Part shown: one piece after another, positions 16,742 through 26,174 of the stretch
Position numbering within the stretch: the first letter of the stretch is position 1
Layout of the letters: each line of letters begins with the position of its first letter
Source of the DNA: an uncultured Faecalicatena sp.
GTDB taxonomy: Bacteria > Bacillota > Clostridia > Lachnospirales > Lachnospiraceae
DNA: 29,540 bases
Reading direction: 5' to 3'
Assembly (NCBI GenBank): GCA_902489075.1
Contig: CABTYO010000024.1
Span: 1-29,540, forward strand
The notes under the pieces: generated by a model
What the model was told of the DNA's origin: nothing
Seen by the model: the letters and a program-made list of their open reading frames with translations, nothing else
Database searches by the model: none
Translations under genes and position numbers: made by a program

Positions 16742-18739
16742 ATGCAGGAAACTCTTAGATACAGGCAGGTTCATCTCGATTTCCATACCAACGGGCAGAT
16801 TCCGGGGATCGGATCTGAGTTCGACCCGGAAGAATTTGCGGAAACTTTGGAAAAGGCACATGTGGATTCGATTACCTGCTTTGCGAGATGCCATCACGGA
16901 TGGCTGTATTATGATTCCAAGGCGATGCCGGAGCTGATGCATCCGAACCTTGTGAACAGGAATCTGTTAAAGGAACAGATCAAGGCCTGCCACAGACACG
17001 GGATCAAGGTACCTGTCTATACAACCATACAGTGGGATGACAGGATCGCACATGAACATTATGACTGGCTGTGCCTGGATGAGAATGGCGCACCTTTCAG
17101 ACAGAAACCTTTTGAACCGGGATTCTACCGCAATATATGCGTGAATACCCCGTACGTAGATTTTCTCAAAGAACATATACGCGATATTTTTGACTGTCTC
17201 GGAGAGCTGGACGGACTGTTTCTGGATATCCTGAATATCATGCCGTGCTGCTGCAATCACTGCATGGACGAGATGAGAAAACTGGGAATGGACCCGCAGG
17301 ATAAGAAGGTCAGATATGAATTTGCACAGATGGTATTCGACCGTTTTCAGGCGGATATGACCGCGTTTATCCATGAGATCCAGCCGGGCTGCCCGATCTT
17401 CTATAATGTGGGATTTCTGGGAACCCAGCACAGAAAGAATAAAGACACCTTTACCCACTTTGAGATCGAGTCGCTGCCGGGAGGCGCCTGGGGCTACGGG
17501 CATTTTCCGCCGACAGCGCTGTATGCGAGGACACTGGGGCTGCCGCTTACCGGGCAGACAGGCAGATTCCATCTGGACTGGGGAGATTTCTCATCCCTGC
17601 GTTATCTGGCATCGCTCCAGTACGAGTGCTTCAGGGCGCTGGCATACGGGGGCGGCTGTTCCATCGGCGACCAGCTCCATCCGAACGGGAAGATCAATCA
17701 GCATACCTATGAGCTGATCGGAAAGGTCTATCAGGAAGTAGAAGAGAAGGAGCCGTGGTGCAAGGGGGCCGTGCCGGTCACAGAGGCAGCAGTCCTGGCG
17801 CCAATGGAATTTAAAGGCGCGTCATCTACCTTTGTCCTGGATGAGCTTTCCGGTGCCGTGAAATTTTTAAATGAGATTAATATCCAGGCAAATGTGATCG
17901 ATACCCAGGAGGACTTCGAAAAGTACCGCCTGATCATCCTGCCTGACAGTATCGAGCCGATGAGTGAGGAAGTGGCTGCAAAGCTTACGGCCTATGTGGA
18001 ACAGGGAGGCGCGCTGTTATGCTCCTACCGTTCCGGAATTCTGGCAGATGGCAGAAGCACCGCCGCATTCCTTCCGGCGGAGATTAAAGGGGATGCACCG
18101 TACTCCCCGGATTTCATCGTGATGGAAGGGGACGTGGCAGCAGGCATTCCTGAGATGGAATTTGTGATGTACAAACAGGGCGCAGAGCTGGAACCGCGGG
18201 AAGGCTCAGAGGTACTGCTTCGGACCATGAACCCGTATTTTAACAGGACGTGGGAACATTTCTGCAGCCACAGACATACCCCGTGCAGCTATGAATATGG
18301 CACAGCGGCACTGGTGAAAAAGGGGAATGTATATCAGTTCGCACATCCGGTCTTCTCAATCCAGGAAGACTATGCAACAGAATGGGTCAAAAAGCTGCTG
18401 GAAAATGTGGTACATGAGATCCTGGACACCCAGCTGACCAGCCACAATGGTCCGTCCTCTCTGGAATTCAAGCTGAATCAGCAGACGGAGGAGAACCGAT
18501 ATATCTTGCATGCCCTGCATTACATCCCTGTTAAGAAGGGAAAGAAGATGGAAATCGTAGAGGATGTGATTCCTCTTTACGATATCAGCGTAACCTTGTG
18601 TCTTGGGGAACCGGTGAAGGAGGTAAGACTCGTACCGGAAGGAAAGAAAATCGAATTTATTTCTGATGAGGAGGCAGGAAAAATATTCTTTACGATCCCG
18701 GAAATCAATGGACACCAAATGATAGAAATATCCTGTTAG
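16742..18739 (+). CDS. Glycoside hydrolase-like protein (GHL6 / GH42-type trimerisation domain)
   Basis: This 665-residue protein has no signal peptide. It begins with a TIM-barrel-like domain bearing the GHL6-type pattern (VHLDFHTNGQIPGIGSEF near the N-terminus, ITCFARCHHGWLYYDSK near 45-60, then GIKVPVYTTIQWD). LDGLFLDIL holds a likely catalytic aspartate, followed by a cysteine cluster CCCNHC. From about 355 comes a Rossmann-like segment resembling the beta-galactosidase trimerisation domain. Related proteins include GH42 galactosidases and, as I recall, GH151 alpha-L-fucosidases; the sugar cannot be assigned here. I chose ATG 16742 (AGGAG 6 nt upstream) over ATG 16727. It lies between the M29 peptidase and oppA and is absent from operon 1. 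A cytoplasmic glycosidase in a peptide-uptake operon suggests glycopeptide use. Confidence 0.78.
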   Translation: MQETLRYRQVHLDFHTNGQIPGIGSEFDPEEFAETLEKAHVDSITCFARCHHGWLYYDSKAMPELMHPNLVNRNLLKEQIKACHRHGIKVPVYTTIQWDDRIAHEHYDWLCLDENGAPFRQKPFEPGFYRNICVNTPYVDFLKEHIRDIFDCLGELDGLFLDILNIMPCCCNHCMDEMRKLGMDPQDKKVRYEFAQMVFDRFQADMTAFIHEIQPGCPIFYNVGFLGTQHRKNKDTFTHFEIESLPGGAWGYGHFPPTALYARTLGLPLTGQTGRFHLDWGDFSSLRYLASLQYECFRALAYGGGCSIGDQLHPNGKINQHTYELIGKVYQEVEEKEPWCKGAVPVTEAAVLAPMEFKGASSTFVLDELSGAVKFLNEINIQANVIDTQEDFEKYRLIILPDSIEPMSEEVAAKLTAYVEQGGALLCSYRSGILADGRSTAAFLPAEIKGDAPYSPDFIVMEGDVAAGIPEMEFVMYKQGAELEPREGSEVLLRTMNPYFNRTWEHFCSHRHTPCSYEYGTAALVKKGNVYQFAHPVFSIQEDYATEWVKKLLENVVHEILDTQLTSHNGPSSLEFKLNQQTEENRYILHALHYIPVKKGKKMEIVEDVIPLYDISVTLCLGEPVKEVRLVPEGKKIEFISDEEAGKIFFTIPEINGHQMIEISC

Positions 18740-18794
18740 GGTGCGTGGAAATCTGTTGTCAGAGACTTAAGGACAAGGAAAAAGGAGGAGAAAG

Positions 18795-20402
18795 ATGAAA
18801 AAGGCAATATCAGTTATATTAGCAGTTACACTTGTTGCAGGAACTTTATTCGGATGTTCATCCGGCGGCGACAAGAAGGATTCAGGAGAGAAGAAGGGCG
18901 GAGAAGACAAGGCCGCCGCTGAAAAAGTGATCACATTTAATATCGGACAGGAGCCGACCACACTGGATCCTGGCCTGAACAGTGGAAATGACGGAACTAT
19001 GGTGCTGAACCACATGTATGAAGGTCTGATGATCGAGAGAGACGGACAGTTTGAATGTGCAGCGGCCGAGAGCTATGATGTCAGTGACGATGGAAAGGAA
19101 TATACATTCCACATCAGAGATAACAAATGGTCAGACGGCGAGCCTGTACGTGCCCAGGATTTTGAATTTGCATGGAAACGTGCACTGGACCCGGAGGTTG
19201 CTTCTACTTATTCCTGGATCTTCGAGTCCGGCGGAGTAGAGTCTTTTAAGGCAGTAGATGACAAGACTTTAGAGGTAACATTGAATTCCAACAATCCGGT
19301 ATTCTTATCTCTGCTTGCCAATACCACCTTCTTCCCTCTGCGTGAGGACAAGGTCGATTACCTGAACGGTGCGTGGGCACTGGATCCGGAAAAAGTGGTT
19401 ACAAACGGAGCTTTTACAATGACAGAATACAAGGCTGGCGACCGTCTTGTAATGGAAAAGAACGAGTACTATCATGATATTGACAATGTTAAGGTCGATA
19501 AGATTGTCGGACTGATGATCGTAGACCAGACAACTGCCCTGACCGCATATGAATCCGGTGATATCGATGCGATCACAGAGGTTCCGCCTGCAGAGAAACC
19601 GCGTCTGCTCAATGAAGACCCGAACTTCATGGTAAGCCCGCTGAACAGTGCGAACTTCTATGCATTTAATGTAAATAAGGCACCATTCGACGACGTAAAT
19701 GTCAGAAAAGCATTAACTTATGCAATCGACCGTACGGCGATCGTAACGGATGTGTTAAAAGGCGGCGAGCAGCCGGCACACTCCCTGATTCCTAGTGTGG
19801 TTCTTGATAATGACGGAAAAGTATTCAACGAAGTGAGCGGCGACTACGGAATTCCAAAAGACGGCAGCAAGGTAGAGGAAGCAAAGAAGCTTCTTGCAGA
19901 TGCAGGCTATCCGAATGGAGAAGGTTTCCCGAAGACAGAATTACTTTACAACACAAGTGAGAAAAACAAGGCTGTAGCAGAAGCAATCCAGCAGCAGTGG
20001 AAAGAGAACCTGAACATCGACGTGACTCTGGTGAACATGGAGTCTTCCGTTTTCCATCAGACAAGAGTCGCACATGACTTCGATATCTGCCGTGGCGGAT
20101 GGTATGGAGATTACAACGATCCTCTGACCCATCTGGAACTGTATACAAGTGATAACTCCATGAACTATGCAGGCTGGCAGAATCCGGAATATGACAAGCT
20201 GATCAATGAGGCAAAGGTTGCCAGCGGCAAAGACCGTTATGACAAATTCTATGCAGCCGACAAGCTTCTGATGGAAAGCTATGCTTATATGCCGATTTCC
20301 TATGACGTGTACACATGCCTGATCAATCAGGACCGTGTGAGCGGATATGAGATCCTTTCCACAGGTGTATACCGCTTTATCAATGCGGATGTAACGGAGT
20401 AA
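18795..20402 (+). CDS. oppA: Oligopeptide-binding lipoprotein OppA, second copy
   Basis: This 535-residue SBP_bac_5-family lipoprotein has signal core SVILAVTLVAG and lipobox LFGC with Cys21, followed by a Lys/Glu/Gly/Asp-rich tether. The mature domain starts ITFNIGQEPTTLDP, as in the first OppA. AAGGAGG precedes ATG 18795 by about 7 nt. Differences from OppA1 are spread throughout, including the 200-330 region, so it may bind a different peptide set. It is the last gene of operon 2 and is followed by a strong terminator. Confidence 0.93.
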   Translation: MKKAISVILAVTLVAGTLFGCSSGGDKKDSGEKKGGEDKAAAEKVITFNIGQEPTTLDPGLNSGNDGTMVLNHMYEGLMIERDGQFECAAAESYDVSDDGKEYTFHIRDNKWSDGEPVRAQDFEFAWKRALDPEVASTYSWIFESGGVESFKAVDDKTLEVTLNSNNPVFLSLLANTTFFPLREDKVDYLNGAWALDPEKVVTNGAFTMTEYKAGDRLVMEKNEYYHDIDNVKVDKIVGLMIVDQTTALTAYESGDIDAITEVPPAEKPRLLNEDPNFMVSPLNSANFYAFNVNKAPFDDVNVRKALTYAIDRTAIVTDVLKGGEQPAHSLIPSVVLDNDGKVFNEVSGDYGIPKDGSKVEEAKKLLADAGYPNGEGFPKTELLYNTSEKNKAVAEAIQQQWKENLNIDVTLVNMESSVFHQTRVAHDFDICRGGWYGDYNDPLTHLELYTSDNSMNYAGWQNPEYDKLINEAKVASGKDRYDKFYAADKLLMESYAYMPISYDVYTCLINQDRVSGYEILSTGVYRFINADVTE

Positions 20403-20452
20403 AACATCAGGAAAATATAAATAAAATATAAGAAAATGTAAGAAAATGTACG

Positions 20453-20500
20453 GCGGGGACCGTATCGGCAGAGAGTCGGCTGATGCGGCGCCCCGCTTTT
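20453..20500 (+). terminator. Terminator of opp operon 2
   Basis: GCGGGG (20453-20458) pairs with CCCCGC (20491-20496), with an inner stem ATCGGC/GCTGAT and a trailing TTTT (20497-20500). It lies 51 nt after the oppA stop codon. Unlike the other operon ends here, it does not use the REP-like element. Confidence 0.75.
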
Positions 20501-20539
20501 AGATAGGGGATCAGGCGGGAGAATGGCAGCAGATTAGCC

Positions 20540-20568
20540 TTGCAACTTTCCCGAAATCAACCTATAAT
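20540..20568 (+). promoter_or_regulatory. Promoter of the prolyl isomerase gene
   Basis: TTGCAA (20540-20545), 17-nt spacer, perfect TATAAT (20563-20568), 32 nt before the start codon. Confidence 0.7.
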
Positions 20569-20600
20569 AGACATATTACATAAAAAGGAGAACAGAAGTT

Positions 20601-21341
20601 ATGAGTCAGGAAGTTTTAGCAGTTGTTGCGGGAGAAGAGATCACACAGGAGGAGTTTGATGCATTTCTGCATACCGTGCCGAGAGACCGTCAGGCATACA
20701 TCTCCAATCCACAGTTCAGAAAGCAGTGCCTGGAGCAGCTGATCGCTCTGCATTTATTTGCAAAGATGGGGGAGAATCTGGAGCTGGACAAGACCGAGGA
20801 GTATGAGAAGTTCCTGGTCAATGCCAAGAGAGATATTCTCGCACAGATGGCAATGGCAGAAGTGATGAAAGATATCAAGGTGACCGATGAGGAGGCAGAG
20901 GATTACTACCATGCCAATCCGAAGCAGTTCACAAGAGGCGCTACCGTGAGTGCAAAGCACATCCTTACCGAGACAGAGGAGACAAGCAGTTCCATCCTGG
21001 AGTCCATCACAAGCGGTGAGAAGACATTTGAGGATGCAGCGAAGGAATTCTCCACCTGCCCATCAGGAGCAAAGGGCGGAGACCTGGGCGAATTCGGCCA
21101 GGGACAGATGGTGAAGGAGTTTGAGGATGCCGCATTCGCAGCCGAGATCGGACATGTTGTAGGACCTGTGAAGACACAGTTCGGATATCATCTGATCAAA
21201 GTAGAAGACAAGAAAGACTCTTCCAGCATGCCTTTCGAAGACGTGAAGGAAAGCATCAAGATGAACCTTCTGCAGCAGAAGCAGAACGCAGCATATTCCG
21301 ATAAAGTAAACGAGTTAAGAAAAGAATACGTACAGGAATAG
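20601..21341 (+). CDS. Parvulin-type peptidyl-prolyl isomerase, cytoplasmic
   Basis: This 246-residue protein has an N-terminal helical SurA/trigger-like segment (1-95) and a parvulin (PpiC) domain at about 115-203. The family marks are VSAKHIL with H120, the FEDAAKEFSTCPSGAKGGDLG block, and FGYHLIKV with H197. It has no signal peptide or lipobox, unlike PrsA, so it should act in the cytoplasm as a folding helper. AAAGGAG lies 9 nt before ATG 20601. It is monocistronic, with its own promoter and REP copy D after it. Its substrates are unknown. Confidence 0.9.
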   Translation: MSQEVLAVVAGEEITQEEFDAFLHTVPRDRQAYISNPQFRKQCLEQLIALHLFAKMGENLELDKTEEYEKFLVNAKRDILAQMAMAEVMKDIKVTDEEAEDYYHANPKQFTRGATVSAKHILTETEETSSSILESITSGEKTFEDAAKEFSTCPSGAKGGDLGEFGQGQMVKEFEDAAFAAEIGHVVGPVKTQFGYHLIKVEDKKDSSSMPFEDVKESIKMNLLQQKQNAAYSDKVNELRKEYVQE

Positions 21342-21365
21342 GGTGCCGTTTTCGAGGATAATTTA

Positions 21366-21414
21366 AGAATATTCTGACAATGGAGTGCAAAGGGGTCAGA
21401 CCCCTTTGCACTCC
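21366..21414 (+). repeat. REP-like palindrome, copy D
   Basis: Leader AGAATATTCTGACAATGG runs into a perfect hairpin with 16-bp arms (21382-21397 and 21399-21414), GGAGTGCAAAGGGGTC around a single A. The outer arm GGAGTGC/GCACTCC is shared only with copy E on the far side of the restriction-modification genes. It follows the isomerase gene and may terminate it. Confidence 0.9.
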
Positions 21415-21426
21415 AAACTTTTGTTC

Positions 21427-21455
21427 TGGAAAATTCGCCGCAGATTTGTTATACT
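21427..21455 (+). promoter_or_regulatory. Promoter of the restriction-modification genes
   Basis: Extended -10 TGTTATACT (TG at 21447-21448, TATACT 21450-21455), with a weak -35 TGGAAA (21427-21432) at 17 nt. No controller (C-protein) gene or obvious operator is visible. Confidence 0.5.
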
Positions 21456-21511
21456 AAAAGCATTCGCAGGAAACAGCCGGAAATATAGGAACGCAGGAGT
21501 TTTATACATAT

Positions 21512-24500
21512 ATGAAGAAAGACAGATTAGAGAAACTGGTCACAAAGTTCAGAAAGAGCATTGCCTATTATCATGATCCGAAGAATGCATATAATGAGCA
21601 GAACTGCCGGGATGAGTATATCAGCCCCCTGCTTGAGTGCCTGGGCTGGGATGTCCAGAATGTATCGGGGACTCTGCCTCAGTATCAGGAGGTGGTCTCG
21701 GAGCGGTATGCCAACAGTACCCAGCGGCCGGATTATACGCTGACCTTAAACGGGGTATCCAGGCTGTTCGTGGAGGCGAAGAAGCCGGGGGTGGATATTA
21801 TCACGGATGCGGAGCCTGCCATGCAGACGAGGCGTTATGGCTGGAATGCCGGGCATAAGCTGTCGGTGCTGACTAATTTCGAGTATCTGCTGATCTATGA
21901 CACGACGAATCAGCCTCAGGCCGGGGAGGGGGCATATGTCTCTCTTTTCAGAAAGTATCATTTTGAGGAATATGTGGAACACTTTGAGGAAATCTATGAT
22001 CTGATCTCCCGGGAAAGTGTATACAGTGGCAGGTATGATGAGTTTGTGGAGAAGCAGTTTCCGGGCGCACAGAAGTATCAGACGGAGATTGACGCGACGT
22101 TTTTAAAGCAGATCAATGACTGGCGTCTGAATCTTGGCACGTATCTGTATGAGGCGGACGAGAAGTACCGCGATCTGGACCGGCTGAATGATGAAGTGCA
22201 GGCATTTATCAATCAGATTATCTTCCTGCGCATCTGTGAGGACAGGAACCTGCCTTTATATAGAAGCTTAAAAGAGGCGGCCGGGGATAAGGATGAACTG
22301 AAAAAGGTGCTGGGGCATACCTTCAAGGAGGCGGACAGACGATATAATTCCGGGCTTTTTGGGGGAGAGAATCCCATGTTTGACCTGGACAATGACATGA
22401 TCTTTGATATGGTCATGTCCCTGTATTATCCGAAGACTCCGTATCTGTTCTATCTGATAGAGCCGGGGATACTGGGGAAGATCTATGAGAGCTTCCTGGC
22501 GGAGCGGATCGTGTGTGATGAGGACGGGATCCGCCTGGCACAGAAGTTTGAATATATTTATAAATCCGTGGTCAGTACTCCGCAGGAAGTTGTGAAGTAC
22601 ATGGTGAAGAATACGCTGGATAAGGTCTGTGAGGGGAAGACGCCGGAGGAGATCCTGGAACTGCGGATCGTGGATATTGCCTGCGGGTCCGGGATTTTCC
22701 TGGAGGAGGCATATCAGTATCTGGCAGATTACTGCACCCAGTGGTATACACAGCATCAGCCGGATGTTCTGCTGGATTTGGGAAGCGGGCGCAGGAAGCT
22801 GCCGATCGAGAAGAAACGGGAGCTGCTGACGAATTGTATTTACGGAGTGGATATCGATATTCATGCGGTGGAGGTGGCGAAGTTTTCACTGGTGCTTAAG
22901 CTTCTGGAGGATGAGACGGAGCCGTCTGTCAAGGTGGTGGACCCGATTCTTCCGAATCTGGATGCTAATATCCAGCACGGGAATGCGCTGGTTGACAGAG
23001 AGACGCTTGAGGAACTGGACCCGACGGTGGAGGAGCTGGTGCAGATCGTTCCTTTTGACTGGGATGAGATCAACGGGGGAGAAGGTTTTGATGTAATTCT
23101 GGGGAATCCGCCGTATGTGAAGACAGAAGATATCAAGAAACTGCACACACAGAAGGAGCAGAAGGTGTATAGCTGTTATCAGAGTGCGCACAGACAGTAT
23201 GACAAATACTTTTTGTTCATGGAGCGGGCGATGGAGCTTGTAAAAGAGGATGGCTATATCTGTTATATTGTTCCCAATAAGTGGATGCGCGTGGAGTCTG
23301 GCGGGAAATTAAGAGAGCTTCTTGCCGGTCAGATTCTGGAAATTGATGATTTCGGTTCCAAGCAGCTGTTTGCGGAAAAGACGATCTACAGCTCTATCGT
23401 GACAATCGCAGGGAAAAACGTGGAAAATGTGAGCTGCCACGAGGTGAAGGATCTTGTCTCTCTGTGGACCGAAGGCAGGAAATCTGCGGTGTCGATTCCG
23501 AAGGATCAGCTGAATTCCCGGCCATGGAGGGCTTCCGGGGAAAAATCTGCAGGAGAACCCTGGTTTCTTACGGGGAATCAGGAATATTATGATATACTGG
23601 AAGGAATCAGGGGGAAGACAGAAGACATTACCGAATATATCGACATTTTCAACGGGATTCAGACCAGTGCGGAGAAAATATACCGGATTGACGGCAAAGA
23701 GATTATGGCGGAAGACGATCAGTACGTCACCTTTGTGAAAAACGGAAAAGAGTATCAGGCGGAGAAGGCGCTCCTTAGGCTGTACTTCAAGCCGAACCAT
23801 CGGGAGAAGGAGAATCTGTCTTCTTATAGTAATCTGAATTTACTGAACAGAACGTACAATATTTTCCCCTATGACAGACAGGGGAATCTGATTAAAATAC
23901 AGGAGATGGAGACGGTGTACCCTGAGGTGTGGGCGTACCTTTTGGATAACGAGGAGGCTCTTTTGCCTAAGTATCTTGGCGGAAAGCGGGATGTGCAGCC
24001 GCGGATGGGGGCTGATGAGTGGTACTGTTATGGAAGGCGCCAGGCCATCACAAGCCTGAATGAAAAGGAAAAGATCATCGTCGGGGTGAACCGCAGGAAG
24101 GATAACCCTCTGTATCTGCTGGACCGCAAGAATATGCTGATTGCAAGCGGCGGTACGGCGGGCTATGCTGCAGTTTCGTGCAGAGAGGGAAGCCCCTATG
24201 CGCTGGAATATATCCAGGCATGGCTGAATCATCCGCTGACGGATTTGTATCTGCAGATCATAGGCAGTGATTTCGAGGGAGATTTTATCGCGCGGGGGAC
24301 TTATACGCTGCCGATGATTCCCTTCGTGAAGCTGGACTTTGACAGAGAAGAGCAGCGGATTTTATATGAAAGTGTTGTGAAGGACACGAAGAAGATCTGT
24401 GAGATCAATGAACAGATGGAAGTGAATGGGAATAAAGCGGTATGCAGTGTATTAGAGAAGGAAAAGAAAAAGCTGATAGCAGAGATCGAGAATTACATTA

Positions 24501-24526
24501 CCCGGGTATATCAGCAGAAATTTTAG
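21512..24526 (+). CDS. Type IIG (Eco57I-like) restriction-modification enzyme
   Basis: This single-chain enzyme of 1004 residues has an N-terminal PD-(D/E)xK nuclease (D74 in RPDYTL; E88-x-K90 in FVEAKKPG). A helical linker follows, then an N6-adenine methyltransferase core with SAM motif VDIACGSG (387-394) and catalytic NPPY (532-535). The C-terminal target-recognition region resembles the TaqI type. It would methylate and cut DNA near one asymmetric site; the site cannot be predicted. The size fits RM.Eco57I, which also comes with a separate methyltransferase, as here. ATG 21512 has GGAG 12 nt upstream, a long gap that suggests weak translation. No frameshift or missing motif is seen. Confidence 0.88.
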   Translation: MKKDRLEKLVTKFRKSIAYYHDPKNAYNEQNCRDEYISPLLECLGWDVQNVSGTLPQYQEVVSERYANSTQRPDYTLTLNGVSRLFVEAKKPGVDIITDAEPAMQTRRYGWNAGHKLSVLTNFEYLLIYDTTNQPQAGEGAYVSLFRKYHFEEYVEHFEEIYDLISRESVYSGRYDEFVEKQFPGAQKYQTEIDATFLKQINDWRLNLGTYLYEADEKYRDLDRLNDEVQAFINQIIFLRICEDRNLPLYRSLKEAAGDKDELKKVLGHTFKEADRRYNSGLFGGENPMFDLDNDMIFDMVMSLYYPKTPYLFYLIEPGILGKIYESFLAERIVCDEDGIRLAQKFEYIYKSVVSTPQEVVKYMVKNTLDKVCEGKTPEEILELRIVDIACGSGIFLEEAYQYLADYCTQWYTQHQPDVLLDLGSGRRKLPIEKKRELLTNCIYGVDIDIHAVEVAKFSLVLKLLEDETEPSVKVVDPILPNLDANIQHGNALVDRETLEELDPTVEELVQIVPFDWDEINGGEGFDVILGNPPYVKTEDIKKLHTQKEQKVYSCYQSAHRQYDKYFLFMERAMELVKEDGYICYIVPNKWMRVESGGKLRELLAGQILEIDDFGSKQLFAEKTIYSSIVTIAGKNVENVSCHEVKDLVSLWTEGRKSAVSIPKDQLNSRPWRASGEKSAGEPWFLTGNQEYYDILEGIRGKTEDITEYIDIFNGIQTSAEKIYRIDGKEIMAEDDQYVTFVKNGKEYQAEKALLRLYFKPNHREKENLSSYSNLNLLNRTYNIFPYDRQGNLIKIQEMETVYPEVWAYLLDNEEALLPKYLGGKRDVQPRMGADEWYCYGRRQAITSLNEKEKIIVGVNRRKDNPLYLLDRKNMLIASGGTAGYAAVSCREGSPYALEYIQAWLNHPLTDLYLQIIGSDFEGDFIARGTYTLPMIPFVKLDFDREEQRILYESVVKDTKKICEINEQMEVNGNKAVCSVLEKEKKKLIAEIENYITRVYQQKF

Positions 24527-24536
24527 GTGGGATATT

Positions 24537-26162
24537 ATGATATTAAGAGAAAATAGCTCCGAACAGAAGTTAAGAGGTGCATATTATACTCCACTGCCGT
24601 TAGCAGAGATGATGATCGGCCTGTTTAAGGATGACAGGGCGATCCGGTCCGTACTGGAACCGAGCTGCGGCGATGGTGTGTTTGTTGACGGCCTGATCAG
24701 GACAGGGGCTATCCGACAGATTGAGACCGTGACTGCCATTGAGATCGATCCGGGTGAGGCTGATAAGGTGTCCCGAAAAGCAGGGACTGAAGAGAAGGTA
24801 ACGGTTTTGAACCAGGACTTTTTCGAGTTTTACCAGAGACACAAAGAAGACAGGTATGATCTGATTCTGGGAAACCCGCCGTATATCCGGTACCAATACC
24901 TTTCCGAGGATCAGAGGGAGAGTATGTCGGCAATCCTGACCTCCCATGGAATGAAGGCGAACAAGCTTGTGAATACCTGGGTCGGATTCCTGGTGGCATG
25001 TGTGCAGATGTTGAGTGAGCATGGCCGTATTGTCTTTGTGATCCCGGCGGAGATCATGCAGGTGGCTTACGCGGAGGATCTGCGGCTGTTCCTGGCGGAT
25101 TCGCTGTCCAGGATTACTTTGATTACATTCGAGGAACTTGTATTTCCCGATATTGAGCAGGAGATTGTTGTCTTTATTGGGGAGAAGGGCGGCGATGAGA
25201 AGGGAATCCGGATCATCGAGCTGAGTAATCTGAATGACCTGAACGGACTTAACCTTGGGTTAAGTGAATTCCAGAAAATGCAGCATGTCCATGAAAAGTG
25301 GACCAAGTATTTTACGGATAAGCGGGAAAACGAACTGATCCGGGAGATTCGAAGCCATGATGGGTTTCGGAAGCTGTCGGATATTGCGGTCATCAATGTG
25401 GGTATCACGACCGGGAATAATAAATATTTTTCCGTGGATCAGAAAACGGTGGATGAGTATGGTCTGGGCGAAACAGTCCGGCCTCTGATCGGGCGCAGCT
25501 CCCATGCGCACAGTGTGTATTTTCTGGAAGAGGACTGGAAGAAGAATGTGGAAGCGGGGAAAGCGGCGTATTTGATCGATTTTCCGGACATTCCTTATAA
25601 AGAATATCCACGGAAGTATAAGAAGTATATCAGAGAAGGCGAGAAGCAGGGAGCGCATAAGGGGTATAAGTGTTCCATCCGGGAGAGATGGTACCGGATT
25701 CCTTCTATTTGGGTGCCGGATGCATTTTTCCTGAGGCGTAACAACCTCTATCCGAAGTTCGTCCTGAACTGCTGCGATGCGGTGTCCACAGATACCATGC
25801 ACAGGATCAAATTCAAAGAGGGGATCGAACCCGAGCGGATTGCACTGTCGTATTACAACAGCATTTCCTTCGCATTCACAGAAATCTGCGGGAGAAGCTA
25901 CGGCGGCGGAGTATTGGAGATCCTGCCCGGGGAAGTCGGAGAGATCATGGTGCCCGATCTGGATCAGCTGCCTATTGAGAAGGTGCGTGGGATTTTAGAG
26001 CAGGTAGATCGGATCATCCGGAATGATGAAGATATCGAACAGGCACTGGATCTGGTGGATGAGAAGATCCTGGTGGAAGAACTGGGGATGGAGAAAGAAA
26101 TCTGCCGGGAGGCCAGGGAAATATGGAAAAAACTCCAGCGGAGAAGATTGAAGCGGAGTTAG
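24537..26162 (+). CDS. N6-adenine DNA methyltransferase, partner of the type IIG enzyme
   Basis: This 541-residue gamma-class methyltransferase has motif X-like GAYYTP (14-19), SAM motif VLEPSCGDG (39-47), acidic IEID (68-71) and catalytic NPPY (113-116). The C-terminal TaqI-like recognition domain includes the GITTGNNKYF segment. It starts 11 nt after the upstream gene, with GGTGGG before the ATG, so the two are co-transcribed. Length and arrangement match M.Eco57I (~544 residues), which fully methylates the site its partner only half-methylates. The same division of labour here is inference. Confidence 0.88.
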   Translation: MILRENSSEQKLRGAYYTPLPLAEMMIGLFKDDRAIRSVLEPSCGDGVFVDGLIRTGAIRQIETVTAIEIDPGEADKVSRKAGTEEKVTVLNQDFFEFYQRHKEDRYDLILGNPPYIRYQYLSEDQRESMSAILTSHGMKANKLVNTWVGFLVACVQMLSEHGRIVFVIPAEIMQVAYAEDLRLFLADSLSRITLITFEELVFPDIEQEIVVFIGEKGGDEKGIRIIELSNLNDLNGLNLGLSEFQKMQHVHEKWTKYFTDKRENELIREIRSHDGFRKLSDIAVINVGITTGNNKYFSVDQKTVDEYGLGETVRPLIGRSSHAHSVYFLEEDWKKNVEAGKAAYLIDFPDIPYKEYPRKYKKYIREGEKQGAHKGYKCSIRERWYRIPSIWVPDAFFLRRNNLYPKFVLNCCDAVSTDTMHRIKFKEGIEPERIALSYYNSISFAFTEICGRSYGGGVLEILPGEVGEIMVPDLDQLPIEKVRGILEQVDRIIRNDEDIEQALDLVDEKILVEELGMEKEICREAREIWKKLQRRRLKRS

Positions 26163-26174
26163 TTGGTAAATATT

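Noticed and set aside
20403..20452. A-rich tandem-like sequence (repeated TAAGAAAATG) after oppA2
   Set aside because: It is only two to three short imperfect units just before the terminator, which is ordinary for AT-rich spacer.
22268..22864. Long minus-strand frame (198 codons) inside the type IIG gene
   Set aside because: It is a shadow of a well-supported gene with no motifs. The same applies to the 221-codon frame at 15938-16603 and the 201-codon frame at 16967-17572.
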